Below are positions 56,722 to 64,000 of a stretch of 64,000 nt of DNA, in pieces (position 1 is the first letter of the stretch; each line of letters begins with the position of its first letter). The stretch comes from JALHSW01 sp963720675 (lineage in GTDB: Bacteria; Actinomycetota; Acidimicrobiia; IMCC26256; PALSA-555). Where the stretch lies: contig CAVRGH010000010.1 in NCBI GenBank assembly GCA_963720675.1, positions 1,302,001-1,366,000 of the forward strand. Reading direction: 5' to 3'. The position numbers and the translations under genes were made by a program. The notes below the pieces were generated by a model. It was not told where the DNA came from and ran no database searches. It was given only the letters and a program-made list of their open reading frames with translations.

Positions 56722-57743
56722 CGACTCCCCCGGTCGGGATCCGGTGCGTCGCCCGGTGCCGGTGTCGACGGTGCGGACGTGCGCGCAGAGGCGATCTCGT
56801 ACGCATGCACGATGTCCTGCACGATCCGGTGGCGCACGACGTCGCTGCGGTCCAGCTCGACGAACGCGACACCATCGATGTCGCGGAGGACGTCGCGCAC
56901 CGCGAGCAACCCGGACCGGCCGCGTCCCTCCGGCAGGTCGATCTGGGTGACATCACCCGTGACCACGATCCGGGAGCCGAACCCCAGTCGGGTCAGGAAC
57001 ATCTTCATCTGCTCGGGTGTCGTGTTCTGCGCCTCGTCGAGGATGATGAACGAGTCGTTGAGGGTGCGGCCGCGCATGAAGGCGAGCGGCGCCACCTCGA
57101 TCGTGCCGCGCTCCATCAGGCGCGCGACGACCTCGGTGTCGAGCATGTCGTACAACGCGTCGTAGAGCGGCCGGAGGTAGGGGTCGACCTTGGCGAGGAT
57201 GTCACCGGGGAGGAAGCCGAGCCGCTCGCCGGCCTCGACCGCGGGCCGTGTGAGGATGATGCGGTTCACCTCTTTGGCCTGCAGGGCCTGCACGGCAAGG
57301 GCGACCGCGAGATAGCTCTTGCCCGTGCCCGCCGGGCCGATCCCGAACGTGACGGTGTTCTGCTGCACTGCATCGATGTAGCGCTTCTGGCCCGAGGTCT
57401 TCGGGCGGACCGCCTTGCGCCCGCGCAGCACCTCGGTCGCAAGGACCTCGGACGGGCGCTGGTCGGAGTTCAACATGTCGATGGTCCGCCCGAGGCTCGC
57501 TTCGTCGAGGTCGTGGCCTCGTTCGGCGAGCACGACGAGCTCCTCGAACAGGCGGCCGACGCGCGCTGCTTCCTGCGCGTCACCGGTGATGGTGATCTCG
57601 TTCCCGCGGACGTGGATGCCGACGGGAAACGCGGCCTCGACGACCTTCAGCAGCTCGTCGCGGTGACCGAGCAGGTCCACCATGAGGTGGTTCCCCGGGA
57701 CGAGGACCTTCAGCTGCGTCGGCGACGAAGGTGGTGGTGGCAC
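56718..57743 (-). CDS. phoH: PhoH-like ATPase
   Basis: The 341-residue protein has an N-terminal KH-like part (FPVGIHVRGNEITITGDAQ) and an ATPase core with Walker A FGIGPAGTGKSYLAVALA near residue 135, TRPAVEAGERLGFLPGD, Walker B FIILDEAQNTTPEQMKMFLT near 233, and GDVTQIDLP. PhoH proteins are RNA-associated ATPases that work with YbeY. The Pro/Ala-rich C-terminus is variable. Confidence 0.94.
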   Translation of the reverse strand: MPPPPSSPTQLKVLVPGNHLMVDLLGHRDELLKVVEAAFPVGIHVRGNEITITGDAQEAARVGRLFEELVVLAERGHDLDEASLGRTIDMLNSDQRPSEVLATEVLRGRKAVRPKTSGQKRYIDAVQQNTVTFGIGPAGTGKSYLAVALAVQALQAKEVNRIILTRPAVEAGERLGFLPGDILAKVDPYLRPLYDALYDMLDTEVVARLMERGTIEVAPLAFMRGRTLNDSFIILDEAQNTTPEQMKMFLTRLGFGSRIVVTGDVTQIDLPEGRGRSGLLAVRDVLRDIDGVAFVELDRSDVVRHRIVQDIVHAYEIASARTSAPSTPAPGDAPDPDRGSR

Positions 57744-57819
57744 GTTGTTCGGAGCGTAGCGGGCGATCCGGGCATGCGCGACGCCCGAAACGGTGACCGG
57801 GTCGCGCGAGCGGCGTTCG

Positions 57820-58317
57820 TCAGCTCGCGGCGCGCAGACCGAGCTCGTCGAGCCGGGTCGCGAGGTCCTCGGGACGGCGGCCGAGCACCGCGGCGAGCAC
57901 GCGGACGTCGTCGCTGCGGATCGTGAGCATCCGACCGTTGAAGTCCTGCCGCTGCAGCTGGATCGTCGCCGCGTAGCGGGAGAGCACCTGCGCGTCGCCG
58001 TCTTCGAGCTGGCTCAGCCGCACCAGGTCGATCGTGTAGCCGGCCATCGAGTCGGTGTCGCGGCGAGTGGTCAGGTCGATGTCGACCTCTTCCTCCCGCG
58101 GCAGCAGCTGGTCGGCCGGGACGTCGAACAGCTCGGCGAGACGCAGGAGCCGCCCCACGGAGAGCGCGCGCTCGCCACGCTCGTAGGCACCGAGCACCGA
58201 TGCCTTGAACTCCTTACCCGAGCGGGCCTCGACGTCATGCAGGGACAAGCCCTGCTGGCGCCGGATGGCACGCAGGCGCTCCCCGATCTGAACGGTTGCG
58301 CGACTCACGATTCTCAC
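57820..58317 (-). CDS. BldD-like helix-turn-helix regulator
   Basis: The 165-residue protein has an Xre-type HTH, GERLRAIRRQQGLSLHDVEA, then KASVLGAYERGERALSVGRL and LAELFDVPADQLLP, followed by a C-terminal helical domain ending RLDELGLRAAS. This is the layout of actinobacterial BldD, whose C-terminal RxD...RxxD motif binds c-di-GMP. Here RSD and RPED are present but 11 rather than 8 residues apart, so c-di-GMP binding is not assured. GTG at 58317 or 58308 starts it. Confidence 0.85.
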   Translation of the reverse strand: MRIVSRATVQIGERLRAIRRQQGLSLHDVEARSGKEFKASVLGAYERGERALSVGRLLRLAELFDVPADQLLPREEEVDIDLTTRRDTDSMAGYTIDLVRLSQLEDGDAQVLSRYAATIQLQRQDFNGRMLTIRSDDVRVLAAVLGRRPEDLATRLDELGLRAAS

Positions 58318-58405
58318 TCCCAGTAATCCGCCCCAGGAAAAGGTAGCAGGATTCTCCGGCGGATACCACGCTCCGTGGTCAAGGCGCCCTCACCCGCCCG
58401 GCTGC

Positions 58406-59164
58406 TCAGGAACCCCGATCCGCCCCGCCCCGGTGGGCCGTCAGGAGCGATGCTGCGGCCACCGCCGCGGTCTCGGCCCGCAGCACGTGGGGTCCGACAC
58501 CCAGCGTGGGCACCCGCTCGGGCAGCAGGGCGAGGTCCTCGGGCGCGAACCCGCCTTCCGGGCCGACCAGCACCGTCCAGCCACCCACACCCGCGTTCCC
58601 GAGCCCGACGGCGTCCGAGCCCCCACGCTCCGCGAGCACCAGGCCGGACCGGCCCACGACCTCCTCGAGCGCGCCGAGCGCCGCGATGCGCGGCAGGCGA
58701 GCGCGGCGGCTCTGCATCGCGGCTTCCCGGGCCACGCGGATGAGCCGCTCGTCGACCGCACCGACGCGCTCGCCCTTGGGCCGAGCGACCGACCGGTGTG
58801 CGATCACGGGGAGGATCTCGTCGACGCCCAGCTCGGTGAGCTGGCGCACCACCGTCTCCGGCTTCAGCCCCTTCGTCAGCGCGAACGCGACGGCGAGCGA
58901 GGGTCGGGGGACCGGTTCTTCCTGCACGGCATCGACCGCCTCGAGGTCGAGGGCCCGTCCGTCGACGCTCCCGACCCGGTACGCGCGCCATCGCCCGGCA
59001 CCGTCGGCCACCGTGAGCTCCTCGCCGACCCGCAGGCGACGCACGCGCGCGAGGTGGTGGCCGTCGGGTCCCTCCACGCGGACCGCGTCCGGGAGCGCAG
59101 CCGCGTGGCCATCGACGAGCACATGGGCCACCGCCGCGTGCGCGGCGGCGAAGGCCGGGGCCAC
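58406..59164 (-). CDS. rsmE: 16S rRNA m3U1498 methyltransferase RsmE
   Basis: The 252-residue protein has a PUA-like start (HHLARVRRLRVGEELTVADG) and the SPOUT knot motifs FALTKGLKPETVVRQLTELG, LVGPEGGFAPEDL and LGPHVLRAETA-like VGPHVLRAETAAVAA. It methylates U1498 of 16S rRNA with SAM. The GTG at 59164 is 7 bases after the dnaJ stop, the usual dnaJ-rsmE order. Confidence 0.95.
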   Translation of the reverse strand: MAPAFAAAHAAVAHVLVDGHAAALPDAVRVEGPDGHHLARVRRLRVGEELTVADGAGRWRAYRVGSVDGRALDLEAVDAVQEEPVPRPSLAVAFALTKGLKPETVVRQLTELGVDEILPVIAHRSVARPKGERVGAVDERLIRVAREAAMQSRRARLPRIAALGALEEVVGRSGLVLAERGGSDAVGLGNAGVGGWTVLVGPEGGFAPEDLALLPERVPTLGVGPHVLRAETAAVAAASLLTAHRGGADRGS

Positions 59165-59171
59165 GGGACGC

Positions 59172-60278
59172 CTACTTCAGGGCGGAGCGCAGCCGCCCGA
59201 GCACGCCCTTCTCGGGCGGCAGGACCGTCTCGCCCCGAGCCTCGGCGAGCTGACGCCAGAGCACCGCCTCCTCGTCCTCGAGGCGCTTCGGGACGTCGAC
59301 CTCGACCCGCACGAGGAGGTCACCGCGCCCGCGCCCGCGCAACGAGGGAACGCCCTCGTGCTTGATCCGGAACACCTGCCCGGGCTGCGTGCCTGCGGGG
59401 ACCGTGAAGTCGTGCGCGCCTTCGAGCGTCGGGATCTCGAGGGGGGCACCGAGCACGGCTTGGGCCACCGAGATGTGGCACGCGTGCACGAGGTCGTCGC
59501 CGCGGCGCTCGAAGTCCTGGTGCGGCTGCACCCGCACGTTGACGTAGAGGTCGCCCGGCTGCCCGCCGCGCGGCGCGGCCGGACCCCGACCGGAGAGGCG
59601 CAGGCGTTGCCCGTCGTCGACCCCGGCAGGCACCTCGACCTCGATCGTCCGGTCGTCCATGACCCGCCCGTCGCCGCGGCAGTCGCGGCACTGGGAGAGG
59701 ATGCGTCGGCCGGTGCCGTCGCACACCCCGCACGGCGAGGCCGTCACGATCTGGCCGAGGATGGAGCGGCGTACCTGTCGGACCTCACCCGCGCCGGCGC
59801 ACACGTCGCAGCGGCTCGGGAAGGTGCCGGGCTCGCAGCCCGAGCCCTCGCAGCGAGTGCACGCAACCGGGATCCGGGCATCGATCGGCGCCGTGATGCC
59901 GAACGCGGCTTCGTGGAGCGTGAGCTCGACCATCGCCTCGGCGTCGGGTCCCCGGGTCGGACCGGCCGGACCCCGGCGACCGAACGCGTCGCCGGTGAAG
60001 AACGCGTCGAAGAGCCCGCCGAACCCGAACGGGTCGCCCGCCGTCGGACCGCCGCCGCGCGCGCCGGTCTCACCGAACGTGTCGAAGCGCCGGCGGCGCT
60101 CCGGGTCACCGAGCGTCTCGTAGGCGACGCTGAGCTCCTTGAACCGCTCCTCGGCGTGCGGGTCGCCAGGGTTGTTGTCGGGGTGGTGCTGGCGCGCGAG
60201 GTCGCGGAAGGCGCGCTTGATCTCCGCGTCGGTGCAGCTCCGCTCGAGCCCCAGGACCTCGTAGTGGTCGCGGGTCAC
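59172..60278 (-). CDS. dnaJ: Chaperone DnaJ
   Basis: The 368-residue protein has the J domain (HYEVLGLERSCTDAEIKRAF, QHHPDNN with intact HPD), a Gly/Phe region (DPFGFGGLFDAFF), four zinc-finger repeats (CTRCEGSGC, CDVCAGAG, CGVCDGTG, CRDCRGDG), and the C-terminal substrate domains. It stimulates DnaK ATPase. The GTG overlaps the hrcA stop (GTGA). dnaK and grpE are not in the window. Confidence 0.96.
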   Translation of the reverse strand: MTRDHYEVLGLERSCTDAEIKRAFRDLARQHHPDNNPGDPHAEERFKELSVAYETLGDPERRRRFDTFGETGARGGGPTAGDPFGFGGLFDAFFTGDAFGRRGPAGPTRGPDAEAMVELTLHEAAFGITAPIDARIPVACTRCEGSGCEPGTFPSRCDVCAGAGEVRQVRRSILGQIVTASPCGVCDGTGRRILSQCRDCRGDGRVMDDRTIEVEVPAGVDDGQRLRLSGRGPAAPRGGQPGDLYVNVRVQPHQDFERRGDDLVHACHISVAQAVLGAPLEIPTLEGAHDFTVPAGTQPGQVFRIKHEGVPSLRGRGRGDLLVRVEVDVPKRLEDEEAVLWRQLAEARGETVLPPEKGVLGRLRSALK

Positions 60279-61294
60279 GAGAGGTGCTGCCCGAGCTGCT
60301 TCGACACGTTCGACACCGCGGCGAGCGCATGGCGGTAGTCCATCCGGGTCGGCCCGAGGACACCGACGACGCCGGCTGCGTGCCCGTCGACCTCGTAGGG
60401 CGCGAGGACGATCGAACAGTCGCTCAGATCGTCGAGGCTGTTCTCGGAGCCGATGCTCACCGTGAGGCCGTTGTCGATCAGCTCCCGAATCAGTGACACG
60501 ACCACGACCTGGTGCTCGAGCATCTCCAGCAGCCGCGCGGCGCGTTCGTTCGTCGAGAATGCCGACTGCTCGGCGGCCAGGCGACTCGCGCCGCCCACGT
60601 ACACCGGCTCGTTCGTCTCGCCGTGGGCTCGCTGGACCAGGGAGTCGCGCGCGGCGCTCACCAGCGCGTCGACCTCGGGGTCACCGGTTGCCGGGAGCTC
60701 GGGGAACGTGCCCCAGGCGACGCCACGGAGGCGCTCGTCGAGCGCCGCGGTCGCGGCGACCAGGTTCGCGTCGCTCACGTCGGCGCTGAGCGCGAGCACC
60801 TCCTTCTCGACCACACCGTTGGAGAGCACCAGGACGACCAGCACCACCTGCGGCTGGAGCAGGACGAGCTGCACGCTGCGCACCTGGGCGGCATCGGTCT
60901 GCGGCCCGACGACCACCGCGGCGTGGCGGCTCACACGAGCGAGCAGCCCACTCGTCTCGTGGAGCAGGTCCTCGAGCGCTCGGTGCGCAGACGCGAAGAA
61001 GTCGGAGACCGCCCGCCGCTGCGGGACCGGCAGGTCGCCGGTCTCGGTGAAGTGGTCGACGAAGAAGCGGTAGCCACGGTCGGTGGGCACGCGGCCGGCT
61101 GAGGTGTGCGGCTGCGCGAGATACCCGTCCCGCTCCAGCACGGTCATCTCGTTGCGGACCGTCGCGCTCGAGACCCCGAGGCGGCTGGCGCGCGCGATCG
61201 TCTGGGACCCCACCGGCTGCGCGGTCTCGACGTACTCCTCGACGACCGCGCGCAGGATCGCGGCCTTGCGCTCGTCGAGCTCCGGGTGTTCCAC
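60275..61294 (-). CDS. hrcA: Heat-inducible transcription repressor HrcA
   Basis: From GTG 61294, four bases after GGAGG, the protein is 339 residues. It has the winged-helix DNA-binding part (YVETAQPVGSQTIARASRLG, SSATVRNEMTVLERDGYLAQ), PHTSAGRVPTDRGYRFFVD, and the C-terminal VVLAPY-like and GPTRMDYRHALAAVSNVS segments. HrcA represses chaperone operons by binding CIRCE, which lies directly upstream. The longer frame from 61330 would overlap CIRCE and is not preferred. Confidence 0.95.
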   Translation of the reverse strand: MEHPELDERKAAILRAVVEEYVETAQPVGSQTIARASRLGVSSATVRNEMTVLERDGYLAQPHTSAGRVPTDRGYRFFVDHFTETGDLPVPQRRAVSDFFASAHRALEDLLHETSGLLARVSRHAAVVVGPQTDAAQVRSVQLVLLQPQVVLVVLVLSNGVVEKEVLALSADVSDANLVAATAALDERLRGVAWGTFPELPATGDPEVDALVSAARDSLVQRAHGETNEPVYVGGASRLAAEQSAFSTNERAARLLEMLEHQVVVVSLIRELIDNGLTVSIGSENSLDDLSDCSIVLAPYEVDGHAAGVVGVLGPTRMDYRHALAAVSNVSKQLGQHLS

Positions 61295-61323
61295 GGGCCT
61301 CCAGCTGGAGCGTTCGCTGATCG

Positions 61324-61350
61324 TTGGCACTCAATCGTACCGAGTGCCAA
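61324..61350. promoter_or_regulatory. CIRCE operator of hrcA-dnaJ
   Basis: TTGGCACTC, 9 bases, GAGTGCCAA form a perfect inverted repeat that matches the CIRCE consensus with G instead of A at position 3. It lies 30 bases before the hrcA GTG and covers the hemW stop codon (61331-61333). Confidence 0.93.
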
Positions 61351-62461
61351 GCGGCTCGGCGGCCGGGGCACCCCCCGCCACCAGCAGACGGGCCGTGACG
61401 TCGGTGGCCAGCAGACGGCCCCGGCGGGTCAGGACCACCCGGTCCTCCTCCCGGACGAGGAGGCCGGCGGCGATCAGGTGGTCGGCCTCCTCGTGCATCC
61501 CGGCCGGGAGGGCCGCGCCGGCACTCGTGCGGAGCGCCAGCGTGAGCTGCTCCTCGGCTCGCGCGTCGTCGTCGAGGTCCTCGGAGCCGCCCGTCGGGTC
61601 GGTACCGGCGGCGATCGCGGCGAGGTAGCGCTCCGGGGTGCGCACGTTCCACCACCGCCGGCCGGCACGGTGCCCGTGCGCCGCGCACCCGATCGGCAGG
61701 TAGTCGCCACTCGACCAGTGCAGGAGGTTGTGCCGGCACTCGTGCCCGGGGCGGGACCAGTTCGACACCTCGTACCACGGGAGGCCCACGGCACCGAGCA
61801 CTGCGTCGGCGATCTCGTACTTTGTGGCCTGGTCGTCGTCGTCTGGCGCGGGTGCGCCCGACGCGACGTTCCGGCCCAGTGCGGTGGCCGGCTCGACGGT
61901 GAGCGCGTACGCGCTGAGGTGCGGCGGCTCGAGATCGAGGGTCGCGGCGAGCGTGGCGCGCCAGTCGTCGACCGACTCGCCCGGCGTGCCGTAGATGAGA
62001 TCGAGGTTGAAGGTAGTGAAGCCGACCCCGCGCGCGAGCTCGACTGCTCGCCTGACGTTCGCGGGGTCGTGGGTCCGACCGAGCGCCGCGAGCACGTGGG
62101 GCTGCATCGACTGCACCCCGAACGAGCAGCGGTTCACCCCGGCGGCATGGTACGCAGCGAGCTTGTCGCCGTCGACGGAGTCGGGGTTGCACTCGACCGT
62201 GACCTCGGCATCGGGAGCGCGCGGGATCTCCTCGAGGATCGCGACCAGTCGGTCGGCGGCCAGGAGCGAAGGTGTTCCTCCGCCGAAGAACACCGACGTG
62301 GCGGGAGGCGCATCACCGGCGGCGACGTGGCGTCGAACGTCGGCGATGCACGCGTCGACGTAGTCGTCGATGAGTGCGTCGCGGTCGGTCCACGTCGCGA
62401 AGTCGCAGTAGTCGCAGCGCGTCGCGCAGAACGGGATGTGGACGTAGACGCCGAACGCCAT
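61331..62461 (-). CDS. hemW: HemW-like radical SAM protein
   Basis: The 376-residue protein has the radical SAM cluster motif CATRCDYC within VYVHIPFCATRCDYCDFA, TSVFFGGGTPSLL, VTVECNPDSV, CSFGVQSMQPHVLAALGR and YEVSNWSRPGHECRHNLLHW. HemW is a haem chaperone related to oxygen-independent coproporphyrinogen III oxidase. The CxxxCxxC followed by D rather than a further Cys fits HemW over HemN. Its 3' end contains half of the CIRCE operator. Confidence 0.92.
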   Translation of the reverse strand: MAFGVYVHIPFCATRCDYCDFATWTDRDALIDDYVDACIADVRRHVAAGDAPPATSVFFGGGTPSLLAADRLVAILEEIPRAPDAEVTVECNPDSVDGDKLAAYHAAGVNRCSFGVQSMQPHVLAALGRTHDPANVRRAVELARGVGFTTFNLDLIYGTPGESVDDWRATLAATLDLEPPHLSAYALTVEPATALGRNVASGAPAPDDDDQATKYEIADAVLGAVGLPWYEVSNWSRPGHECRHNLLHWSSGDYLPIGCAAHGHRAGRRWWNVRTPERYLAAIAAGTDPTGGSEDLDDDARAEEQLTLALRTSAGAALPAGMHEEADHLIAAGLLVREEDRVVLTRRGRLLATDVTARLLVAGGAPAAEPLGTRYD

Positions 62462-62479
62462 CGGGCGATGATCGCGCGG

Positions 62480-63259
62480 CTAGGTGTACTCGCCGACCAA
62501 CATCCGGTGTGCGGACGGGGTGATCGCTCCAGGCGCGGCCTCATCGGTGACGACGAAGCCGTGGACGCTCTCGGGCGCGTGGAACGCGGCGATCTCGAGG
62601 TCGCGGCCGAGGACACCGGCCGAGACGAGGCCCGGAGCCGCGGCATCACCGGTCATCGCCCACAGCTGGTACGTCCGCCCCGCTGCCAGTCGGGGCAGGT
62701 CCTCGGCCATGAGGAACCCACCGCCACCCGGCAGCGTCACCACGGTCGCACTGCCTGCGCCGCCGTCCGCACGAAGCCGAACGGTCTGGGCATCGGGGTC
62801 CGCCATCGCGCCCATGGCCGCCCGGCGCATGCCGTCGTGCTCGACGCTCGACGCGACCTGATCGAGACGATCCCCTTGCTCCGCCATCCGGTCGGAGACG
62901 ACCACCACGGCCACGAGCGCAGCTGCCGCGGTCGCCGCCGCGACCCCGAGCGCGACCTTCACGCCCATGCCACGTCCGCGACGGGTGGCCGCGCGCCTCG
63001 GAACCTCCATCGGCACGACGAGCCCGGGCGGGTCGGCGCCGAGCGACTCCTCGATCCGAAGCCACAGCCCGTCGGGAGCCGCGCCGCCCGAGTGCGCCAG
63101 CATCGCTGCGACCTCCTGGAGCCGCGCGACCTCGACCCGAGCCACCGGCGAGCGCGCGAGGTACGCCTCGACCTGCTCGCGCTCGTCGCCGTCGAGCGCG
63201 TCGAGCGCGTAGACGCCGAAGAGCTCCTCGAGCTCGGCCGGGGTCAGCTCTCGAGCCAT
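62480..63259 (-). CDS. RskA-type anti-sigma factor
   Basis: The 259-residue protein starts with a zinc-less anti-sigma domain (ELFGVYALDALDGDEREQVE, YLARSPVARVEVARLQEVAA). A membrane segment follows near residues 98-121 (VALGVAAATAAAALVAVVVV), and an extracytoplasmic RskA domain with TYQLWAMTGDAAAPG and the final VVTDEAAPGAITPSAHRMLV. It should hold the adjacent ECF sigma at the membrane until cleaved. The start overlaps the sigma gene by 16 bases. Confidence 0.9.
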   Translation of the reverse strand: MARELTPAELEELFGVYALDALDGDEREQVEAYLARSPVARVEVARLQEVAAMLAHSGGAAPDGLWLRIEESLGADPPGLVVPMEVPRRAATRRGRGMGVKVALGVAAATAAAALVAVVVVSDRMAEQGDRLDQVASSVEHDGMRRAAMGAMADPDAQTVRLRADGGAGSATVVTLPGGGGFLMAEDLPRLAAGRTYQLWAMTGDAAAPGLVSAGVLGRDLEIAAFHAPESVHGFVVTDEAAPGAITPSAHRMLVGEYT

Positions 63260-63840
63260 GGCTCCCCCGAACCGATGGCGCCACTGCTCACGAGCTCCTC
63301 CCGGAGTCGGCCGAGCCCGGTTCGGATGCGGCTCTTCACCGTCCCTTCGGGCTCGTCGAGCAACGCCGCGACCTCCCGGTACGTGTGACCCCCGAAGTAC
63401 GCGAGCTCGATCGCGGCACGCTCCTTCGCCGACAGCTGCTCCAACGCCCCGCGTACCTGTTCGGCGAGCGCGAGGTCCCAGACCTCGCGCTCCAGGTCGT
63501 ACCCGGACTCCGCGGTGCGGCGCGCGTCGCGCTCCTCTCGCGCACGCCGCGACGACTCCGAGCGCACGAGATCGACGGCGCGACCATGGGTCTGCGCGAG
63601 CAGGTACGAGCGCAGGGAGCCTCGCGCCGGGTCGAACTTCTCGGGATCGTTCCAGAGACGAAGGAACACCTCCTGCACGACCTCCTCCGCGAGCGACCGG
63701 TCGACCACGATGCGCAGCGCGAGGCCGAACGTCGCCCCGGCGTGGCGGCGGTACGCCTCAGCGAGCGCGGCCTGGTGGAAGCGGCCGATCGCGACGACGA
63801 GCTGCGCATCGCTCGCGTCGCCGTGTTCGTCCGGTCCCAT
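63244..63840 (-). CDS. ECF RNA polymerase sigma factor (SigK-like)
   Basis: From ATG 63840 the protein is 198 residues (the open frame reaches 63909). Sigma region 2 is AEEVVQEVFLRLWNDPEKFD and SLRSYLLAQTHGRAVDLVRS, and region 4 is LSAKERAAIELAYFGGHTYR then EVAALLDEPEGTVKSRIRTG. It directs RNA polymerase to stress genes and is controlled by the overlapping anti-sigma. No promoter target is visible. Confidence 0.9.
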   Translation of the reverse strand: MGPDEHGDASDAQLVVAIGRFHQAALAEAYRRHAGATFGLALRIVVDRSLAEEVVQEVFLRLWNDPEKFDPARGSLRSYLLAQTHGRAVDLVRSESSRRAREERDARRTAESGYDLEREVWDLALAEQVRGALEQLSAKERAAIELAYFGGHTYREVAALLDEPEGTVKSRIRTGLGRLREELVSSGAIGSGEPWLES

Positions 63841-63938
63841 CCCACGCTCCCGCTCGAGGTCGTGCTCCCGTGAGCAGCCTCCAGGGAGGAGTTCGACGCC
63901 ACGCGCCACCCTGGATGGCCCGAATAGCCTCGCCGATC

Positions 63939-64000
63939 GTGGCCGCCGGCGATGCGTTCGAGCTCGGGGCCGACGCCGAGCCCTTCCGGGCCGAGGCCCG
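63939..64000 (+). CDS. Possible start of a plus-strand gene, cut by the window end
   Basis: GTG at 63939 opens an uninterrupted frame (AAGDAFELGADAEPFRAEA) to the edge. Codon use looks coding, and the gene would be divergent from the sigma factor. Too short to identify. Confidence 0.3.
   Translation, partial: MAAGDAFELGADAEPFRAEA

Noticed and set aside
57820..58317. Confident c-di-GMP-binding BldD
   Set aside because: RxD and RxxD are present, but their spacing differs from the characterised motif, so I kept only the BldD-like fold.
1..64000. Insertion sequences, transposases, integrases or prophage genes
   Set aside because: I looked for transposase and integrase motifs and terminal inverted repeats and found none I could support.

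Overview
The window is very GC-rich, densely packed bacterial chromosome. Gene content and order point to Actinomycetota, and I infer class Acidimicrobiia or a close relative. The evidence is a BldD-like regulator, a RskA/SigK-type anti-sigma/sigma pair, a HrcA/CIRCE heat-shock operon, a single-chain GlyRS, a dgt-dnaG-rpoD operon, a caa3-type oxidase and many GTG starts with TGATG, GTGA or ATGA stop/start overlaps. Lineage is inference; most individual gene calls rest on visible motifs.

Layout. (a) 1-3088: a 5'-cut class III cyclase/AAA/TPR protein. (b) 3105-15670, minus: one long, tightly overlapped operon. It starts with a LIV-type ABC transporter (an MFS-LivF fusion, a LivH-LivM fusion, LivG, a binding protein). 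It continues with catabolic genes (ThuA, an alpha/beta hydrolase, RidA, a GH4 glycosidase, NagB, a YczE membrane protein, a Gfo/Idh dehydrogenase). A divergent beta-hydroxyacid dehydrogenase plus FGGY kinase pair follows (15755-18045). Together this looks like uptake and breakdown of a sugar or amino-sugar derivative. (c) 18047-20810: tRNA-Asn, an HTH protein, small envelope and secreted proteins, DUF4202 and an AhpD-like protein. (d) 20965-24663: two heavily frameshifted dehydrogenases and an intact sulfatase. (e) 24675-27219: a four-gene operon of two Cys-tailed anchored proteins, ApbE and a ferric-reductase-like membrane protein. (f) 27371-33124: transporters, a secreted protein, a diiron ferritin-like protein, tRNA(CAU) and two acetyltransferases. 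(g) 33135-38208: dgt-dnaG-rpoD-dinB. (h) 38352-40167: gene debris and short repeats around a PIG-L deacetylase. (i) 40178-46947: ppdK, a J-like/RDD membrane protein, glyS, recO, uppS. (j) 47033-53687: a lipid kinase and the caa3 oxidase operon. (k) 53854-63909: era, a mini-ORF, CNNM, ybeY, phoH, a BldD-like regulator, rsmE, dnaJ, hrcA, CIRCE, hemW, anti-sigma and ECF sigma.

Two points matter for any user. First, about thirty single-base frameshifts are visible. Most outside 20.97-22.97 kb are extra bases, and they hit dnaG and rpoD too, so many are probably sequence errors rather than decay; I annotate through them. Second, the CNNM-era junction holds a 35-codon ORF made of a 21-bp tandem repeat, joined to both neighbours by TGATG overlaps. 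It encodes a very Arg-rich heptad peptide and is the most unusual structure I found, together with the MFS-ABC fusion and the ApbE-linked Cys-tailed pair.
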